Numbered from the stretch's first letter, positions 37,133 to 47,268 are shown. The stretch: DNA of 64,000 nucleotides from Blastococcus sp. VKM Ac-2987 (GCF_026967805.1 NZ_JAPVBG010000001.1:697143-761142); one strand, 5' to 3'. Notes: generated by a model from the letters alone, not told the origin. Numbers and translations are program-made.

Positions 37133-38848
37133 TCAGCCGGCCACGGTGATGCGGTCGGTCTCCGGTGCCGGCACCGGCTCACCCGACAGGTAGGCCTCGA
37201 GCGCGTCGACGTCGAACCCGGGCTGGTTGACCGGGTCGGCGCCCTCGGTGAGCACGGTGAAGCCGTCCCCGCCGCCGGCCAGGAAGCTGTTGACCGTGAT
37301 GCGGTAGGTCTCCGCCGGCGCGACGGCCTCGCCGCCGATGGTGAGCGAGCCGGGGACCACGCTGCCGCCGTCCGCCGCCACCTCGTAGCGCACCGAGTCC
37401 GAGGGGGCGAGCACCCGGCCGACCTCGAACTGCTGGTCGAGCAGCGCGTACAGCTGCTCACCGGTCAGGTCCAGCGTGGTGAGCAGGTTGTTGAACGGCT
37501 GGACCTCGAAGGCCTCGCCGTAGGTCACCACGCCATCGCCCTCGCCGGCATCGGAGGAGGCGTAGAGCAGGTCGGCGCGCACCCCGCCGGGGTTCATGAA
37601 GGCCGCGACCGCACCGGCCTCGTCGTCGGTGGCCGCCAGCTGGGCGTCGGCGATCAGGTTGCCGAGCGGCGACTCCCCCTGCACCGACCCGACGAGGGTC
37701 TCCTGGGCCCGGACGATGTCCTCGGTGATCGAACCGACCGGCTCGTCGGCGATCGGCTGAGCGAGCTGGGCGTAGCGGTCGACGAGCTCCTGCGCCTTCC
37801 GGTCGGGCTGGACGTCCCGGGTGACCACGACGTTCTCGGCGCGCGCGGCCACGACGTCGCCGCTGCGCCGGTCGAGGCTCAGGTCGATGTCGGTGATCAG
37901 CCGCCCGTTGGACAGCGCCTGGGTGACGAGCTTGCCGTCGACCTCGTCCTCGCCCTGGCAGACGAACCCGTTGTGGTAGTGCCCGGTGAGGACGACGTCG
38001 ACGGCGTCGTCGACCGCGCGGGCGATGTCGAAGGCCGGGCCGGTCGGCTCCTCGCAGGCGTTGATGCCGCCACCCGCGTTCCCCCCCTCGTGCAGCGCGA
38101 CGACGATCGCCTCGACGCCGTCGGCGCGCAGCTCGGCGACGTAGCGGTCGATCGTCTCCACCTCCTCGAGGAAGCGGACGCCGGCGATGCCCTCGGCCGA
38201 GACGATGGTGGGGGTCTCGTCGAGGGTGAGCCCGATGACACCCAGCTCCACACCCTTGAAGCGGTAGACCTCGTAAGGCGGCAGGATCGGCTCGCCGGTC
38301 TCCCGGCCCACCACGTTGGCGGCCAGCCAGTCGGCGTCGGACCCGTTGTACCCGGTGCCGTCCAGGCAGCCGTCCTCGGGGTGGCACGCGCCGCCCTCGA
38401 TGACGCGCTGCAGCTCGTCGACCCCCTCGTCGAACTCGTGGTTGCCGACCGCGGCGACGTCCAGGCCGAGCCGGTCCATCGCGTCGACGGTCGGCTCGTC
38501 GCGGAAGAGGGCCGACAGGAACGGGCTGCCGCCGAGCAGGTCGCCGTTGCTGATCGTGAGCGTCTGGCGGTTCTCCGCCTCCAGCTGCCGGAGGTGGGTG
38601 GCGAAGTAGGCGAGGCCACCGGCGTCGACGACGCTGCCGTCGGCCAGCGTGACCCGCCCGCCGGAGCCGGCCGGCGGCTCCAGGGCGCCGTGGAAGTCGT
38701 TGAAGGCGAGCAGCTGGACCTCGACCGGCTTCGGTCCGGCCGGTGGCTGGGGCGCAGGGCCGCCGGCCACCGCGGGCGCGGCGGCGGCGAGGGCGAGGGC
38801 GGACAGGGACGCGGTCGCGGCGAGCGTGACCACGGGACGGAGCCTCAT
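37133..38848 (-). CDS. Secreted 5'-nucleotidase/2',3'-cyclic phosphodiesterase-type metallophosphatase
   Basis: This 571-residue protein has a signal peptide (to about residue 29, ending AAPAVAGG) and an N-terminal calcineurin-like domain: LLAFNDFHGAL, GDLLGGSP, VGNHEFDEG, ALHEGG, LTGHYHN. The C-terminal 5'-nucleotidase substrate domain follows, with SPLGNLIADAQ, MNPGGVRADLLY, EVQPFNNLLTTLDLTG and NSFLAGGGDGFTVL. It should release phosphate from external nucleotides. The ATG at 38848 is preceded by GAGGAG; longer frames do not encode a signal peptide at their N-terminus. Confidence 0.92.
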   Translation of the reverse strand: MRLRPVVTLAATASLSALALAAAAPAVAGGPAPQPPAGPKPVEVQLLAFNDFHGALEPPAGSGGRVTLADGSVVDAGGLAYFATHLRQLEAENRQTLTISNGDLLGGSPFLSALFRDEPTVDAMDRLGLDVAAVGNHEFDEGVDELQRVIEGGACHPEDGCLDGTGYNGSDADWLAANVVGRETGEPILPPYEVYRFKGVELGVIGLTLDETPTIVSAEGIAGVRFLEEVETIDRYVAELRADGVEAIVVALHEGGNAGGGINACEEPTGPAFDIARAVDDAVDVVLTGHYHNGFVCQGEDEVDGKLVTQALSNGRLITDIDLSLDRRSGDVVAARAENVVVTRDVQPDRKAQELVDRYAQLAQPIADEPVGSITEDIVRAQETLVGSVQGESPLGNLIADAQLAATDDEAGAVAAFMNPGGVRADLLYASSDAGEGDGVVTYGEAFEVQPFNNLLTTLDLTGEQLYALLDQQFEVGRVLAPSDSVRYEVAADGGSVVPGSLTIGGEAVAPAETYRITVNSFLAGGGDGFTVLTEGADPVNQPGFDVDALEAYLSGEPVPAPETDRITVAG

Positions 38849-39048
38849 GCGGTACTCCTCGGGAGGGGTCGGGGCCGTGTCACCGTAGGTCGGCCGTGCG
38901 CGATCCGGGCGAGGCGCCGGTGGACAGCGGGCGACACCCGGCGGGTCCCGGCGCGGGTCGGCCACGAAGCGTCACCCGGTGGACGCAGGCGATGACGCGG
39001 ATCACACTGACCGCATCCGGAGGCATCGACCGAACGGGAGCACGGGCC

Positions 39049-39504
39049 ATGCGCCGCTGCTTGATCGTCGCCAACCAGACCCTTCCCACCGACACGCTCA
39101 GCCAGGCCGTCCAGGAGCGGATGACGGCCGGACCGCACGAGTTCCACCTCGTCGCCCCGGCCACCCCGGCAGCGGACGAGGTCGACGGCCCGAGTGCGTA
39201 CGCAGGCCTGGGCCCTTCCGCGGGCGACCGCGCCTACGCCCTCGCGCGGCAGCGCCTCGACCGTGCCCTGGACCAGCTGCGCACCCTGGGCGCCACGGTC
39301 GAGGGCGAGGTCGGCGACCCCGACGCGCTGCAGGCCGTGCGCGCCACGCTCCGCCACTTCCCCGCTGACGAGATCGTCGTCTCCACCCTGCCGCGCGGCC
39401 TCTCCCAGTGGCTGCGCCGCGACCTGCCGACGCGGCTGCGCAAGGGCTGCGGCATCCCGGTCACCCAGCTCACCGCCGAGGCGACCGCCGCGACGCGGAC
39501 CTGA
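39049..39504 (+). CDS. Universal-stress-like (UspA-fold) protein
   Basis: This 151-residue protein has MRRCLIVANQTLPTDTLSQAV at the N-terminus and EIVVSTLPRGLSQWLRRDLPTRLRKGCGIPVTQL at the C-terminus, an HUP-fold layout seen in actinobacterial Usp-like proteins. The ATP-binding glycine motif (G-x2-G-x9-G-S/T) of true UspA is absent. The ATG at 39049 is chosen because GGGAG lies 9 nt upstream; an ATG at 38992 would add 19 residues. The role is unknown. Confidence 0.7.
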   Translation: MRRCLIVANQTLPTDTLSQAVQERMTAGPHEFHLVAPATPAADEVDGPSAYAGLGPSAGDRAYALARQRLDRALDQLRTLGATVEGEVGDPDALQAVRATLRHFPADEIVVSTLPRGLSQWLRRDLPTRLRKGCGIPVTQLTAEATAATRT

Positions 39505-39678
39505 AGCCCGCGCCCTGCCGCTGCTGGTGGCCACCGGCGAGCAGCACGCCGCGGACCTCCTCGAGACCGGGACGGACGACCGGCGACCGGCCCGAGACGC
39601 CCGCCCCTGACGGCGCCGCCGAAACCGCCGGGGCGGTCGCTGCCCAGCCGCTCCGGGTCACCACGGCCCGTCGGCCGA

Positions 39679-41310
39679 TCAGACCGCCCGTCCCCGCATC
39701 CGCCGGTACTCCGCCACCAACGCCGTCGTGGACGCGTCCTGGTCCGACGGGACCGGCTCCTGGCCGGTCAGCGCGGGAGCGAGGTCCCGGGCCATCACCT
39801 TGCCGAGCTCGACCCCCCACTGGTCGAACGAGTCGAGCTGCCAGACCACGCCCTGGGTGAAGACGACGTGCTCGTACAGGGCGACCAGCTGACCGAGGGT
39901 CGCCGGGGTCAGCCGCGGCGCCAGGATCACCGAGCTCGGCCGGTTCCCTGGCATGACCTTGTGCGGCACCAGCGACGCCGGCGTCCCGTCGGCCGACACC
40001 TCGTCGGCGGTGCGGCCGAAGGCGAGGGCCGCCGACTGGGCGAACATGTTGGCCATGAGCAGGTCGTGCATCTCGCCGAGGTCGTGGTTCGGCTCGCCGA
40101 AGCCGATGAAGTCGGCCGGGACGACCGTCGTCCCCTGGTGCAGCAGCTGGTGGAAGGCGTGCTGCCCGTTCGTCCCGGGCTCCCCCCAGTAGACCTCGCC
40201 GGTGTCGACGGTCACCGGTTCCCCGTCCGCGCGCACCGACTTGCCGTTGCTCTCCATCGTCAGCTGCTGCAGGTAGGCGGGCAGCCGGGACAGGTACTGG
40301 CTGTAGGGCAGGACGGCGTGGCTCTGCGACCCGAAGAAGTCGCGGTACCAGACGTTGAGCAGCCCCAGCAGCACCGGGACGTTGGCCTCGAGCGGCGTGG
40401 TCCGGAGGTGCTCGTCGACGGCGTGGCAGCCGGCGAGCATCTCGTCGTAGGCCTCGGGGCCGATCGCCACCATGAGCGAGAGCCCGATGGCCGAGGTGAA
40501 CGAATAGCGGCCGCCGACCCAGTCCCAGAACCCGAACATGTTCTGCGGGTCGATGCCGAACTCCCGGACGGCCTCGCCGTTGGTCGAGACGGCGACGAAG
40601 TGCCGGGCGACGGCGGTGTCGTCGGCCCCCAGCCCACGGAGCAGCCAGTCGCGGGCCGCCGTGGCGTTCGTCAGCGTCTCCAGGGTGGTGAAGGTCTTGG
40701 AGCTGACCACGAACAGCGTCTCGGCCGGATCCAGGTCCCGCGTCGCCTCGGCGAAGTCGGTGGGGTCGATGTTGGAGACGAACCGGACGGTCAGGCCGCG
40801 GTCCGAGTAGTCGCGCAGTGCGGTGTAGGCCATGGCCGGGCCGAGGTCGGAGCCGCCGATGCCGATGTTGACCACCGCCCGGATCGGCCGCCCGGTGTGC
40901 CCGCGCCACTCCCCCGAGCGCACCCGGTCGGCGAACCGGCGCATCCGCTCGAGGACCTCGTGCACGTCACGGACGACGTGCTGGCCGTCGACGACGAGTT
41001 CCGCGTCCGCCGGCATGCGCAGCGCCACGTGCAGCACGGCGCGGTCCTCGGTGGTGTTGATGTGCTCACCGCGGAACATCGCCGCGATCCGCTCGCGCAG
41101 TCCCGCCCGCTCGGCCAGTGCGACGAGCAGGCGGAGCGTCTCGTCCGTCACGCGGTGCTTGGAGTAGTCGACGTAGAGGTCGCCGACTTCGCCGGTCAGC
41201 CGCCGGCCGCGGTCCGGATCCCCCGCGAACAGGTCGCGGAGGTGGGCCGGGGCCACTGCCCGGTGGTGCTCGGCGAGGGCACGCCACTCGTCGGTCGCGG
41301 TGATGTCCAT
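39679..41310 (-). CDS. pgi: Glucose-6-phosphate isomerase
   Basis: This 543-residue enzyme interconverts glucose 6-phosphate and fructose 6-phosphate. Seen are [15 protein letters not shown] (phosphate loop), [53 protein letters not shown] and the C-terminal [25 protein letters not shown] with the catalytic Lys. The ATG at 41310 follows AGGAGGAG. The stop lies 174 bp from the Usp-like gene; nothing else is seen in that gap. Confidence 0.97.
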   Translation of the reverse strand: MDITATDEWRALAEHHRAVAPAHLRDLFAGDPDRGRRLTGEVGDLYVDYSKHRVTDETLRLLVALAERAGLRERIAAMFRGEHINTTEDRAVLHVALRMPADAELVVDGQHVVRDVHEVLERMRRFADRVRSGEWRGHTGRPIRAVVNIGIGGSDLGPAMAYTALRDYSDRGLTVRFVSNIDPTDFAEATRDLDPAETLFVVSSKTFTTLETLTNATAARDWLLRGLGADDTAVARHFVAVSTNGEAVREFGIDPQNMFGFWDWVGGRYSFTSAIGLSLMVAIGPEAYDEMLAGCHAVDEHLRTTPLEANVPVLLGLLNVWYRDFFGSQSHAVLPYSQYLSRLPAYLQQLTMESNGKSVRADGEPVTVDTGEVYWGEPGTNGQHAFHQLLHQGTTVVPADFIGFGEPNHDLGEMHDLLMANMFAQSAALAFGRTADEVSADGTPASLVPHKVMPGNRPSSVILAPRLTPATLGQLVALYEHVVFTQGVVWQLDSFDQWGVELGKVMARDLAPALTGQEPVPSDQDASTTALVAEYRRMRGRAV

Positions 41311-41622
41311 GCTCGCTCCTCCTGGTTGCGTCGTACGCCCACGGTGTCGTGGTGACCATCGCTCCGCCGATCGAGTCCGGAACGTGACCAACGGCTCACC
41401 ACTCAACCCTGACGTGACAGACGAGTTCCCGGCAGACTGTCCGTGACCCGAGCGATGCCGCCCGAGCGCAGCGACGAAACGAGTCGGCCGATCCTGACCG
41501 ACGTCGCCGCCACGGCGCGAGCCCCGCTCCTCCGGGTGCACCGTCGCACCCACTCCTGACTCGGCACCGCCTCTGGTGCTGCCCGCCTGCGCCGGCGACG
41601 GCGCCTCGAACGAGACGGACCC
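41311..41622. other. Divergent intergenic region between pgi and the SulP gene
   Basis: About 310 bp without a gene. A small inverted repeat, GGGTGC (41535-41540) and GCACCC (41547-41552), lies 70 bp before the SulP start. No convincing promoter can be picked on either strand. Confidence 0.45.
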
Positions 41623-43113
41623 ATGTCTTCTGCTCTGCCCGTCCTCCCCAAGCCGCGCCCGGGCCGGCCCGCCTGGCTCTCCCCGACCGTCGCCCGCACC
41701 GAGATCCTCGCCGGTCTCGTCGTCGCGCTGGCGTTGATCCCGGAGGCCATCAGCTTCTCCATCCTCGCAGGGGTCGACCCGCGGGTCGGCCTGTTCTCCT
41801 CCTTCGTGATGGCCGTCGTCATCGCCTTCACCGGCGGCCGCCCGGCGATGATCACCGCCGCCACGGGCGCGATCGCCCTGGTCGTCGCGCCCCTGGCGCT
41901 GGAGTACGGCGTCCAGTACCTGTTCGCCGCGGTCATCCTCGGCGGCGTCTTCCAGATCCTGCTGGCCGCGACGGGCGTCGCCCGGCTGATGCGGTTCATC
42001 CCGCGCAGCGTCATGGTCGGCTTCGTCAACGCCCTGGCGATCCTGATCTTCACCGCGCAGCTGCCGCAGCTGATCGACGTCCCGTGGCTGGTCTACCCGA
42101 TGGTCGCCGCCGGGCTGGCGATCATCTTCCTGCTCCCCCGGCTGACGACGGCCGTCCCCCCGCCGCTGGTCGCGATCGTCGTCCTGACGACCCTGGCGGT
42201 GGCCGCCGGCTGGGACCTGCCCGACGTCGGCGGTGAGGGCGAGCTGCCCGACAGCCTGCCGTTCTTCCTGCTGCCCGACGTGCCGTTCACCGTCGAGACG
42301 CTGAGCATCATCGCGCCCTACGCCCTCGGCGTGGCCTTCGTGGGGCTGATGGAGTCGCTCATGACGGCGAAGCTGGTCGACGACATCACCGACACGCACT
42401 CGGACAAGACCCGCGAGTCCTGGGGCCAGGGCGTCGCCAACATGGCGTCGGGCTTCTTCGGTGGCATGGGCGGGTGCGCGATGATCGGCCAGACGATGAT
42501 CAACGTGAAGGCGTCGGGCGCCCGTACACGGCTCTCGACCTTCCTGTCCGGGGTCTTCCTGCTGATCCTCGTGGTCGCCCTGGGCGACATCGTCAGCATC
42601 ATCCCGATGGCCGCCCTGGTCGCCGTCATGATCTTCGTGTCCATCGCGACGTTCGACTGGCACAGCCTCCGGACCATCCACCGGATGCCGAAGAGCGAGA
42701 CCGCCGTGATGCTCGCGACCGTCGCGGTCACGCTGTTCACGCACAACCTGGCGATCGGCGTCGGCGTCGGCGTGCTCGTGGCCTGCGTGCTCTTCGCCCA
42801 GCGGATCGCGCACCTGGTGGACGTCGACCGCGCCCTCGCAGCCGACGGCACGGCGCACTACACCGTGGACGGCGCCCTCTTCTTCGCGTCGAGCAACGAC
42901 CTCTACACGCAGTTCGAGTACGCCGACGACCCGGAGAACGTGGTCATCGACCTCTCCCGTGCCCACGTGTGGGACGCCTCGACCGTCGCCGCCCTGGACG
43001 CCATCACGCACAAGTACGAGACCCGCGGCAAGAAGGTGGAGATCATCGGCCTGCAGGGGCACTCCGCAGACCGCTTCGACCGGCACACCGGCCAGCTCGC
43101 CGGCTCCCACTGA
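41623..43113 (+). CDS. SulP-family inorganic anion transporter with C-terminal STAS domain
   Basis: This 496-residue protein has about ten to eleven membrane segments. SulP features include [50 protein letters not shown] (N-terminal gate), a [27 protein letters not shown] segment and a STAS domain from about residue 400. The STAS loop reads [19 protein letters not shown], with Asp/Ser in the usual phosphorylation/signalling position. Family members carry sulfate, bicarbonate or other anions, most often coupled to protons or sodium. The MerR gene 92 bp downstream may regulate it. Confidence 0.9.
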   Translation: MSSALPVLPKPRPGRPAWLSPTVARTEILAGLVVALALIPEAISFSILAGVDPRVGLFSSFVMAVVIAFTGGRPAMITAATGAIALVVAPLALEYGVQYLFAAVILGGVFQILLAATGVARLMRFIPRSVMVGFVNALAILIFTAQLPQLIDVPWLVYPMVAAGLAIIFLLPRLTTAVPPPLVAIVVLTTLAVAAGWDLPDVGGEGELPDSLPFFLLPDVPFTVETLSIIAPYALGVAFVGLMESLMTAKLVDDITDTHSDKTRESWGQGVANMASGFFGGMGGCAMIGQTMINVKASGARTRLSTFLSGVFLLILVVALGDIVSIIPMAALVAVMIFVSIATFDWHSLRTIHRMPKSETAVMLATVAVTLFTHNLAIGVGVGVLVACVLFAQRIAHLVDVDRALAADGTAHYTVDGALFFASSNDLYTQFEYADDPENVVIDLSRAHVWDASTVAALDAITHKYETRGKKVEIIGLQGHSADRFDRHTGQLAGSH

Positions 43114-43205
43114 TGCCACAACGTCTGCTCAGGACCGGCCGGGCGGACGGCCGTCGCGGCATGCCCTACGAAGAAGGGGTGACCGACACACCTCGCGGCG
43201 AGCTC

Positions 43206-43577
43206 ATGCAGATCGGCACGGTCGCCGAACGCACGGGTCTGAGCCTGCGGACGATCCGCTTCTACGAGGAGACCGGGCTGGTCATCCCGACCGCCCGCTC
43301 GGAGGGTGGCTTCCGGCTCTACAGCGAGGACGACGTCGCCCGACTGGACGTCATCAAGCGCATGAAGCCGCTGGGCTTCACCCTGGAGGAGATGCAGGAA
43401 CTGCTGGTCCTGCTGGCCGACCTCGACTCCGGCACCGGCGACCGGGCGCCGCTGCTCGACCGGCTCCGGATGTTCCACGAGGCCGCCACGGCACGCGTCA
43501 CCGCCCTCAAGGAGCAGCTCGCCGTGGCCGAGGGTTTTGCCGAGACACTGTCCGGGCGGCTGGACGCCAGCCGCTAG
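43206..43577 (+). CDS. MerR-family transcriptional regulator
   Basis: This 123-residue protein begins with the MerR winged helix (MQIGTVAERTGLSLRTIRFYEETGLVIPTARSEGGFRLYSEDD) and continues with a dimerising coiled coil. It lacks the C-terminal Cys set of mercury or metal sensors and is short, so it has no obvious effector domain. The ATG at 43206 is chosen to start at the fold; in-frame starts at 43161 or 43179 would add 9-15 residues. It lies between SulP and AI-2E family transporter genes on the same strand. Confidence 0.85.
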   Translation: MQIGTVAERTGLSLRTIRFYEETGLVIPTARSEGGFRLYSEDDVARLDVIKRMKPLGFTLEEMQELLVLLADLDSGTGDRAPLLDRLRMFHEAATARVTALKEQLAVAEGFAETLSGRLDASR

Positions 43578-43600
43578 GCCCATCGGACCGGAGGCCGGCC

Positions 43601-44815
43601 ATGGCAGGACCGATCCCTGCGGACGGGGGCGTGCGTCGGCAGGACCCCGCGACGGCGACCCCGATCGGGAGGCGGCCGGCGCAACCGCCGCCCGACCGGG
43701 TGACGCTGTTGCAGCGCGAGGCGACCATCGCCGGGCGCCTCCTCGTCATCGGCCTGGCCGCCGTCGGGGCGATCTGGCTGGTGCTGCAGGTCCAGTTCGT
43801 CGCGGCCGCGGCGATGCTCGGCCTCGCCCAGGTGGCGCTGCTGTGGCCGATCGCCCGGTGGCTGCGGCAGCGGGGCGTCCCGGCCGTCCTCGCCGCCATC
43901 GCCTGCGTCGTCGCCTACCTGGCCTTCTTCGTCAGCGTGCTGACGTTCCTCGTGCTGCAGCTGATCGGCGCCTGGCCGGGCCTGGTCGCCGCCGGCGCCG
44001 ATGCGGTGGACTCGGTCACGAGCTGGGCCCAGAGCCGCGCGGACGACCTGGACAACGCCGGGCTCAGCCAGGTGCTGGACCAGCTCGAGTCCTCCGTGGG
44101 CGGCGCGGTGAGCGGCCTCGGCGGCGCAGCCGCCCAGGGGCTGAACGCGGTGGGGAACGTCGTCACGGTGCTGGTCATCGCGCTGTTCTTCACGCTGTTC
44201 GCCCTGACCAGCGGCGACCGGCTGTGGCGGCTGTTCGTCGACGTGCTCCCCGCGGAGCACCGGGCGCCGACCGACGCGGCCTTCCGCGCCGGGATGGGCA
44301 CGGCCGGCGCGTGGTTCTACGCGTCCACCGCCACCGGTCTCATCGACGGGGTGCTCATCGGTCTCGGGCTGTGGGTGCTCGGCGTCCCCCTGGCCCTCCC
44401 GATCGGCGCGCTCACGTTCCTGCTGGGGTACGTGCCGCTGGTCGGGGCGACGATCGCCGGAGCGGTGGCGGTGGCCGTGGCCGGCGTCACCAACGGCTGG
44501 GTGACGGCAGTGTGGGTGCTGCTCATCGTCGTCGTGGTGCAGCAGATCGAGGGCAACGTGCTGGCACCGCTGCTGCTGTCCCGCGCGATCTCGTTCCACC
44601 CGCTGGTCGTCCTGCTGCTGACGACGGGGGCCGCCTCGGCCTTCGGGCTGCTGGGCCTGTTCGTCGCCGTCCCGGTCGCCGGGGTGCTCGCGGCGGCGGT
44701 GCAGGGCTGGCGCCGGGAGGTGCGCCGCTCGGTGGAGGCGACGGCGGCCGAGCCGGACGACCCGACCCCCGGGGCGGACATCGCCGGCGCCCGCACCGCG
44801 CCGCCCCCGCCCTGA
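43601..44815 (+). CDS. AI-2E family transporter (YdiK/TqsA type)
   Basis: This 404-residue protein has a ~35-residue Pro/Arg-rich cytoplasmic head, paired N-terminal membrane segments, a central amphipathic soluble part (DAVDSVTSWAQSRADDLDNAGLSQVLDQLESS) and five or so C-terminal segments. The family-typical IGALTFLLGYVPLVGATIAGAVAV and QQIEGNVLAPLLLSRAISFHPLVVLLLTTGA are present. Members export autoinducer-2, sodium or other solutes; the substrate here is unknown. GGAGG precedes the ATG at 43601. Confidence 0.88.
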   Translation: MAGPIPADGGVRRQDPATATPIGRRPAQPPPDRVTLLQREATIAGRLLVIGLAAVGAIWLVLQVQFVAAAAMLGLAQVALLWPIARWLRQRGVPAVLAAIACVVAYLAFFVSVLTFLVLQLIGAWPGLVAAGADAVDSVTSWAQSRADDLDNAGLSQVLDQLESSVGGAVSGLGGAAAQGLNAVGNVVTVLVIALFFTLFALTSGDRLWRLFVDVLPAEHRAPTDAAFRAGMGTAGAWFYASTATGLIDGVLIGLGLWVLGVPLALPIGALTFLLGYVPLVGATIAGAVAVAVAGVTNGWVTAVWVLLIVVVVQQIEGNVLAPLLLSRAISFHPLVVLLLTTGAASAFGLLGLFVAVPVAGVLAAAVQGWRREVRRSVEATAAEPDDPTPGADIAGARTAPPPP

Positions 44816-44852
44816 GGCGGACGGCGTCTCCCCGGAACGGGGACGGGTGGAC

Positions 44853-44880
44853 GCGGCCCTCAGCACGGTACGAGGGCCGC
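44853..44880. terminator. Hairpin between the AI-2E gene and a small membrane-protein gene
   Basis: A 9-bp stem (44853-44861 with 44872-44880) and 10-nt loop lie between two convergent genes. It could serve both directions. Confidence 0.5.
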
Positions 44881-44892
44881 CGCACCCGTCGG

Positions 44893-45048
44893 TCAGACCT
44901 TGGAGTTCCGCTTCACCCAGCCGTAGGCGGCGGTGGCCAGGAACAGGACGACGCCGACGACCAGGAGCCAGAACAGCCCCTCCACCACGGCGCCGACGAC
45001 AGCGAGCACCAGCCAGATGACCAGCAGCAATCCGATGAGTCCGAGCAC
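44893..45048 (-). CDS. Small two-segment membrane protein
   Basis: This 51-residue protein has two hydrophobic segments (LGLIGLLLVIWLVLAVVGAVV and FWLLVVGVVLFLATAAYGW) and a basic tail (VKRNSKV). The GTG at 45048 is preceded by AAGGAGGAACTC, a near-ideal ribosome site, which decides the start over longer frames. Similar tiny hydrophobic proteins are common in actinobacteria and often stress-induced. No specific function can be given. Confidence 0.75.
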   Translation of the reverse strand: MLGLIGLLLVIWLVLAVVGAVVEGLFWLLVVGVVLFLATAAYGWVKRNSKV

Positions 45049-45263
45049 GAGTTCCTCCTTCTTGTCGATTGTCGTGTCCCAGGCGCCTACCCCGTCCGTC
45101 CCGGCCGCCACCCGTTACCCGCCGATCGACACCCTCCCGTGACGTCGGGGCGCGACGGAGGACCACGGACCGGCTGCAGAACGGCACCGTCTCGACCTGC
45201 CGGGGACAACCGATCGGGGCTACGGTTCGCGCCACGTCGTCGTCGGCCACCGGAGGTGCGCTC

Positions 45264-45701
45264 GTGCCCGAATCGATCGTCGTGGGTCTGGACGGCAGCG
45301 AATCGAGCGGCCGGGCCGCCGATGCCGCTGCCGACGCCGCCCGCCGCCACGACCTGAGCCTGGTCCTGGCGTGCGTCGTCCCCTGGTCGCCGTACTCGTT
45401 CACCACCGCGGAGGAGAACGAACGACGCTCCGTGGAGAAGGCGCGGGAGACCGCCGCCGCCCAGGAGCGCGTGCTCGACCCGGTGATCGCCCGGCTCTCC
45501 GAGCCCGGGGACCTCGCCGTCGAGGGGGTCGTCCGCCACGGTCACCCGGCGGAGACGCTGGTGGCCCTGGCCCGCGAGCACGACGCCGCGTGGATCACCG
45601 TCGGGCGGGTGGGCCAGAGCCGGGTGCGCACCCTGCTGTTCGGCTCGACGCCGAGCAGCCTCATCCAGCTCTCCCCGATCCCCGTCCTCGTGGTGCCGTG
45701 A
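45264..45701 (+). CDS. Universal stress protein (UspA family)
   Basis: This 145-residue protein has the UspA fold: SIVVGLDGSESSGRAADAAADAA at the N-terminus and WITVGRVGQSRVRTLLFGSTPSSLIQLSPIPVLVV at the C-terminus. The latter matches the ATP-binding G-x2-G-x9-G-S form. GGAGG lies 8 nt before the GTG at 45264. Its stop overlaps the ATG of the symporter gene by one base, so the two proteins are made together and Usp may modulate the transporter. Confidence 0.88.
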   Translation: MPESIVVGLDGSESSGRAADAAADAARRHDLSLVLACVVPWSPYSFTTAEENERRSVEKARETAAAQERVLDPVIARLSEPGDLAVEGVVRHGHPAETLVALAREHDAAWITVGRVGQSRVRTLLFGSTPSSLIQLSPIPVLVVP

Positions 45702-47209
45702 TGACCTCGCCGTCCGACTCCCTCCTGGCCGCCACCTTCGACGAGCAGGTCGACGGCTTCTTCGCACCGATCTCCGACGTGATCACCACGATCGTGTTCT
45801 TCGCGGTGCCGCTGGACTTCATCGACGAGGGCGTGGAACTGCCGCTCATCGTCGTCTGGCTGGTCATCGCCGGCCTCTTCTTCACGATCTACCTGCGCGG
45901 GTTCCAGTTCCGCGCCTTCACCCACGCGATCCAGCTCATCCGCGGCCGGTACGACGACCCGCGGGACGCCGGCGAGGTGACCCACTTCCAGGCCCTGGCG
46001 ACGGCGGTCTCGGGCACCGTCGGGCTGGGCAACATCGCGGGCGTCGGGGTGGCCATCACCCTCGGCGGGCCGGGCGCCACCTTCTGGATGATCGTCGCCG
46101 GCCTCCTCGGGATGTGCACCAAGGGCGTCGAGTGCACGCTCGGGGTCAAGTACCGCAACGTCTACCCCGACGGCCGGGTCTCCGGCGGCCCGATGTACTA
46201 CCTGACCAAGGGGCTGAAGGAGAAGAGCCCGCGGCTGGGCACCTTCGGCAAGGTGCTCGCCGTCCTGTTCTGCATCTTCACCCTCGGCGGCGCCGTCGGC
46301 GGCGGCAACATGTTCCAGGCCAACCAGGCCTTCAGCCAGGCCCAGTCGGTCACCGGCGGGGCCGACGGGCCCCTGGGCGGGGGCGCCGCGGGTGCGGTGT
46401 TCGGCCTGGTGCTCGCCCTGGCCGTCGGCGCGGTGATCATCGGCGGGATCCGCAGCATCGCCCGGGTCACCGACAAGCTCGTGCCGTTCATGGCGATCTT
46501 CTACGTGCTGGCCTGCCTCACGGTGCTGTTCGCGAACGCCGGGCAGATCCCCGCCGCGTTCGGCAGCATCATCACCGAGGCGTTCAGCCCGGAGGCCGGC
46601 TACGGCGGCATCGTCGGCGTCCTGATCCAGGGGTTCCGCCGGGCGGCGTTCAGCAACGAGGCGGGCCTGGGCTCGGCGGCGATCGCGCACTCGGCGGTCA
46701 AGACGGAGCACCCGGCCACCGAGGGGCACGTGGCCGTCCTCGAGCCGTTCATCGACACCGTCGTCATCTGCACGATGACCGCGCTGGCCATCGTCATCAC
46801 CGGCACCTACCTCGATGACGCGAGCGACGCGGGCGTGCAGACGACGTCGGCGGCCTTCGAGACGGTCGTCAGCTGGTTCCCGATCGTGCTGGCGGTCGCG
46901 GTCATCCTCTTCGCCTACTCGACGATGCTGGCCTGGAGCTACTACGGCCTCAAGGCCGCGACCTACCTGTTCGGCGAGTCGATGGTCGTCGACCGGACGT
47001 GGAAGCTGATCTTCTGCCTCTTCGTGGTCATCGGCGCCTCGTCGACGCTGGACGCGGTGATCGGCTTCTCCGACAGCATGATCTTCCTGATGTCGCTGCC
47101 GAACATCATCGGGCTCTACATCCTGGCCCGGGTGGTCAAGCGGGAGATCAACGGATACCGCGCCCAGGTGGAGAGCGGCGAGATCCTGCCGATGGCCGAC
47201 CGGACCTGA
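45701..47209 (+). CDS. Alanine/glycine:cation symporter (AGCS family)
   Basis: This 502-residue protein has about eleven membrane segments and the AGCS signatures TAVSGTVGLGNIAGVGVAITLGGPGATFWMI, GMCTKGVECTLGVKYR, GGPMYYLTKGLKEK and RRAAFSNEAGLGSAAIAHSAVKTEHPATEG. It imports alanine or glycine with sodium (or protons). The N-terminal ~60 residues, with FFAPISDVITTIVFF, are family-normal. No glycine riboswitch is visible; the gene is translationally coupled to the upstream universal stress protein. Confidence 0.93.
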   Translation: MTSPSDSLLAATFDEQVDGFFAPISDVITTIVFFAVPLDFIDEGVELPLIVVWLVIAGLFFTIYLRGFQFRAFTHAIQLIRGRYDDPRDAGEVTHFQALATAVSGTVGLGNIAGVGVAITLGGPGATFWMIVAGLLGMCTKGVECTLGVKYRNVYPDGRVSGGPMYYLTKGLKEKSPRLGTFGKVLAVLFCIFTLGGAVGGGNMFQANQAFSQAQSVTGGADGPLGGGAAGAVFGLVLALAVGAVIIGGIRSIARVTDKLVPFMAIFYVLACLTVLFANAGQIPAAFGSIITEAFSPEAGYGGIVGVLIQGFRRAAFSNEAGLGSAAIAHSAVKTEHPATEGHVAVLEPFIDTVVICTMTALAIVITGTYLDDASDAGVQTTSAAFETVVSWFPIVLAVAVILFAYSTMLAWSYYGLKAATYLFGESMVVDRTWKLIFCLFVVIGASSTLDAVIGFSDSMIFLMSLPNIIGLYILARVVKREINGYRAQVESGEILPMADRT

Positions 47210-47210
47210 C

Positions 47211-47253
47211 GACCGTCCGCGCCGGGCCCGCGAGGAGCCCGGCGCGGGCGGTC
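47211..47253. terminator. Terminator hairpin between the symporter and the TetR gene
   Basis: The arms 47211-47227 and 47237-47253 form a 17-bp stem with one G-U pair and a 9-nt loop, starting two bases after the symporter stop. The TetR gene converges on it from the other side. Confidence 0.7.
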
Positions 47254-47268
47254 ACCCGGGCTGCGGGC

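Noticed and set aside
39679-43119. 1146-codon frame ending in glucose-6-phosphate isomerase
   Set aside because: The upstream 600 codons are antisense to the SulP gene. A ribosome site and the family N-terminus mark 41310 as the start.
45049-45263. Glycine riboswitch before the alanine/glycine symporter operon
   Set aside because: No tandem aptamer-like conserved strings are visible, and the symporter is coupled to an upstream coding gene.
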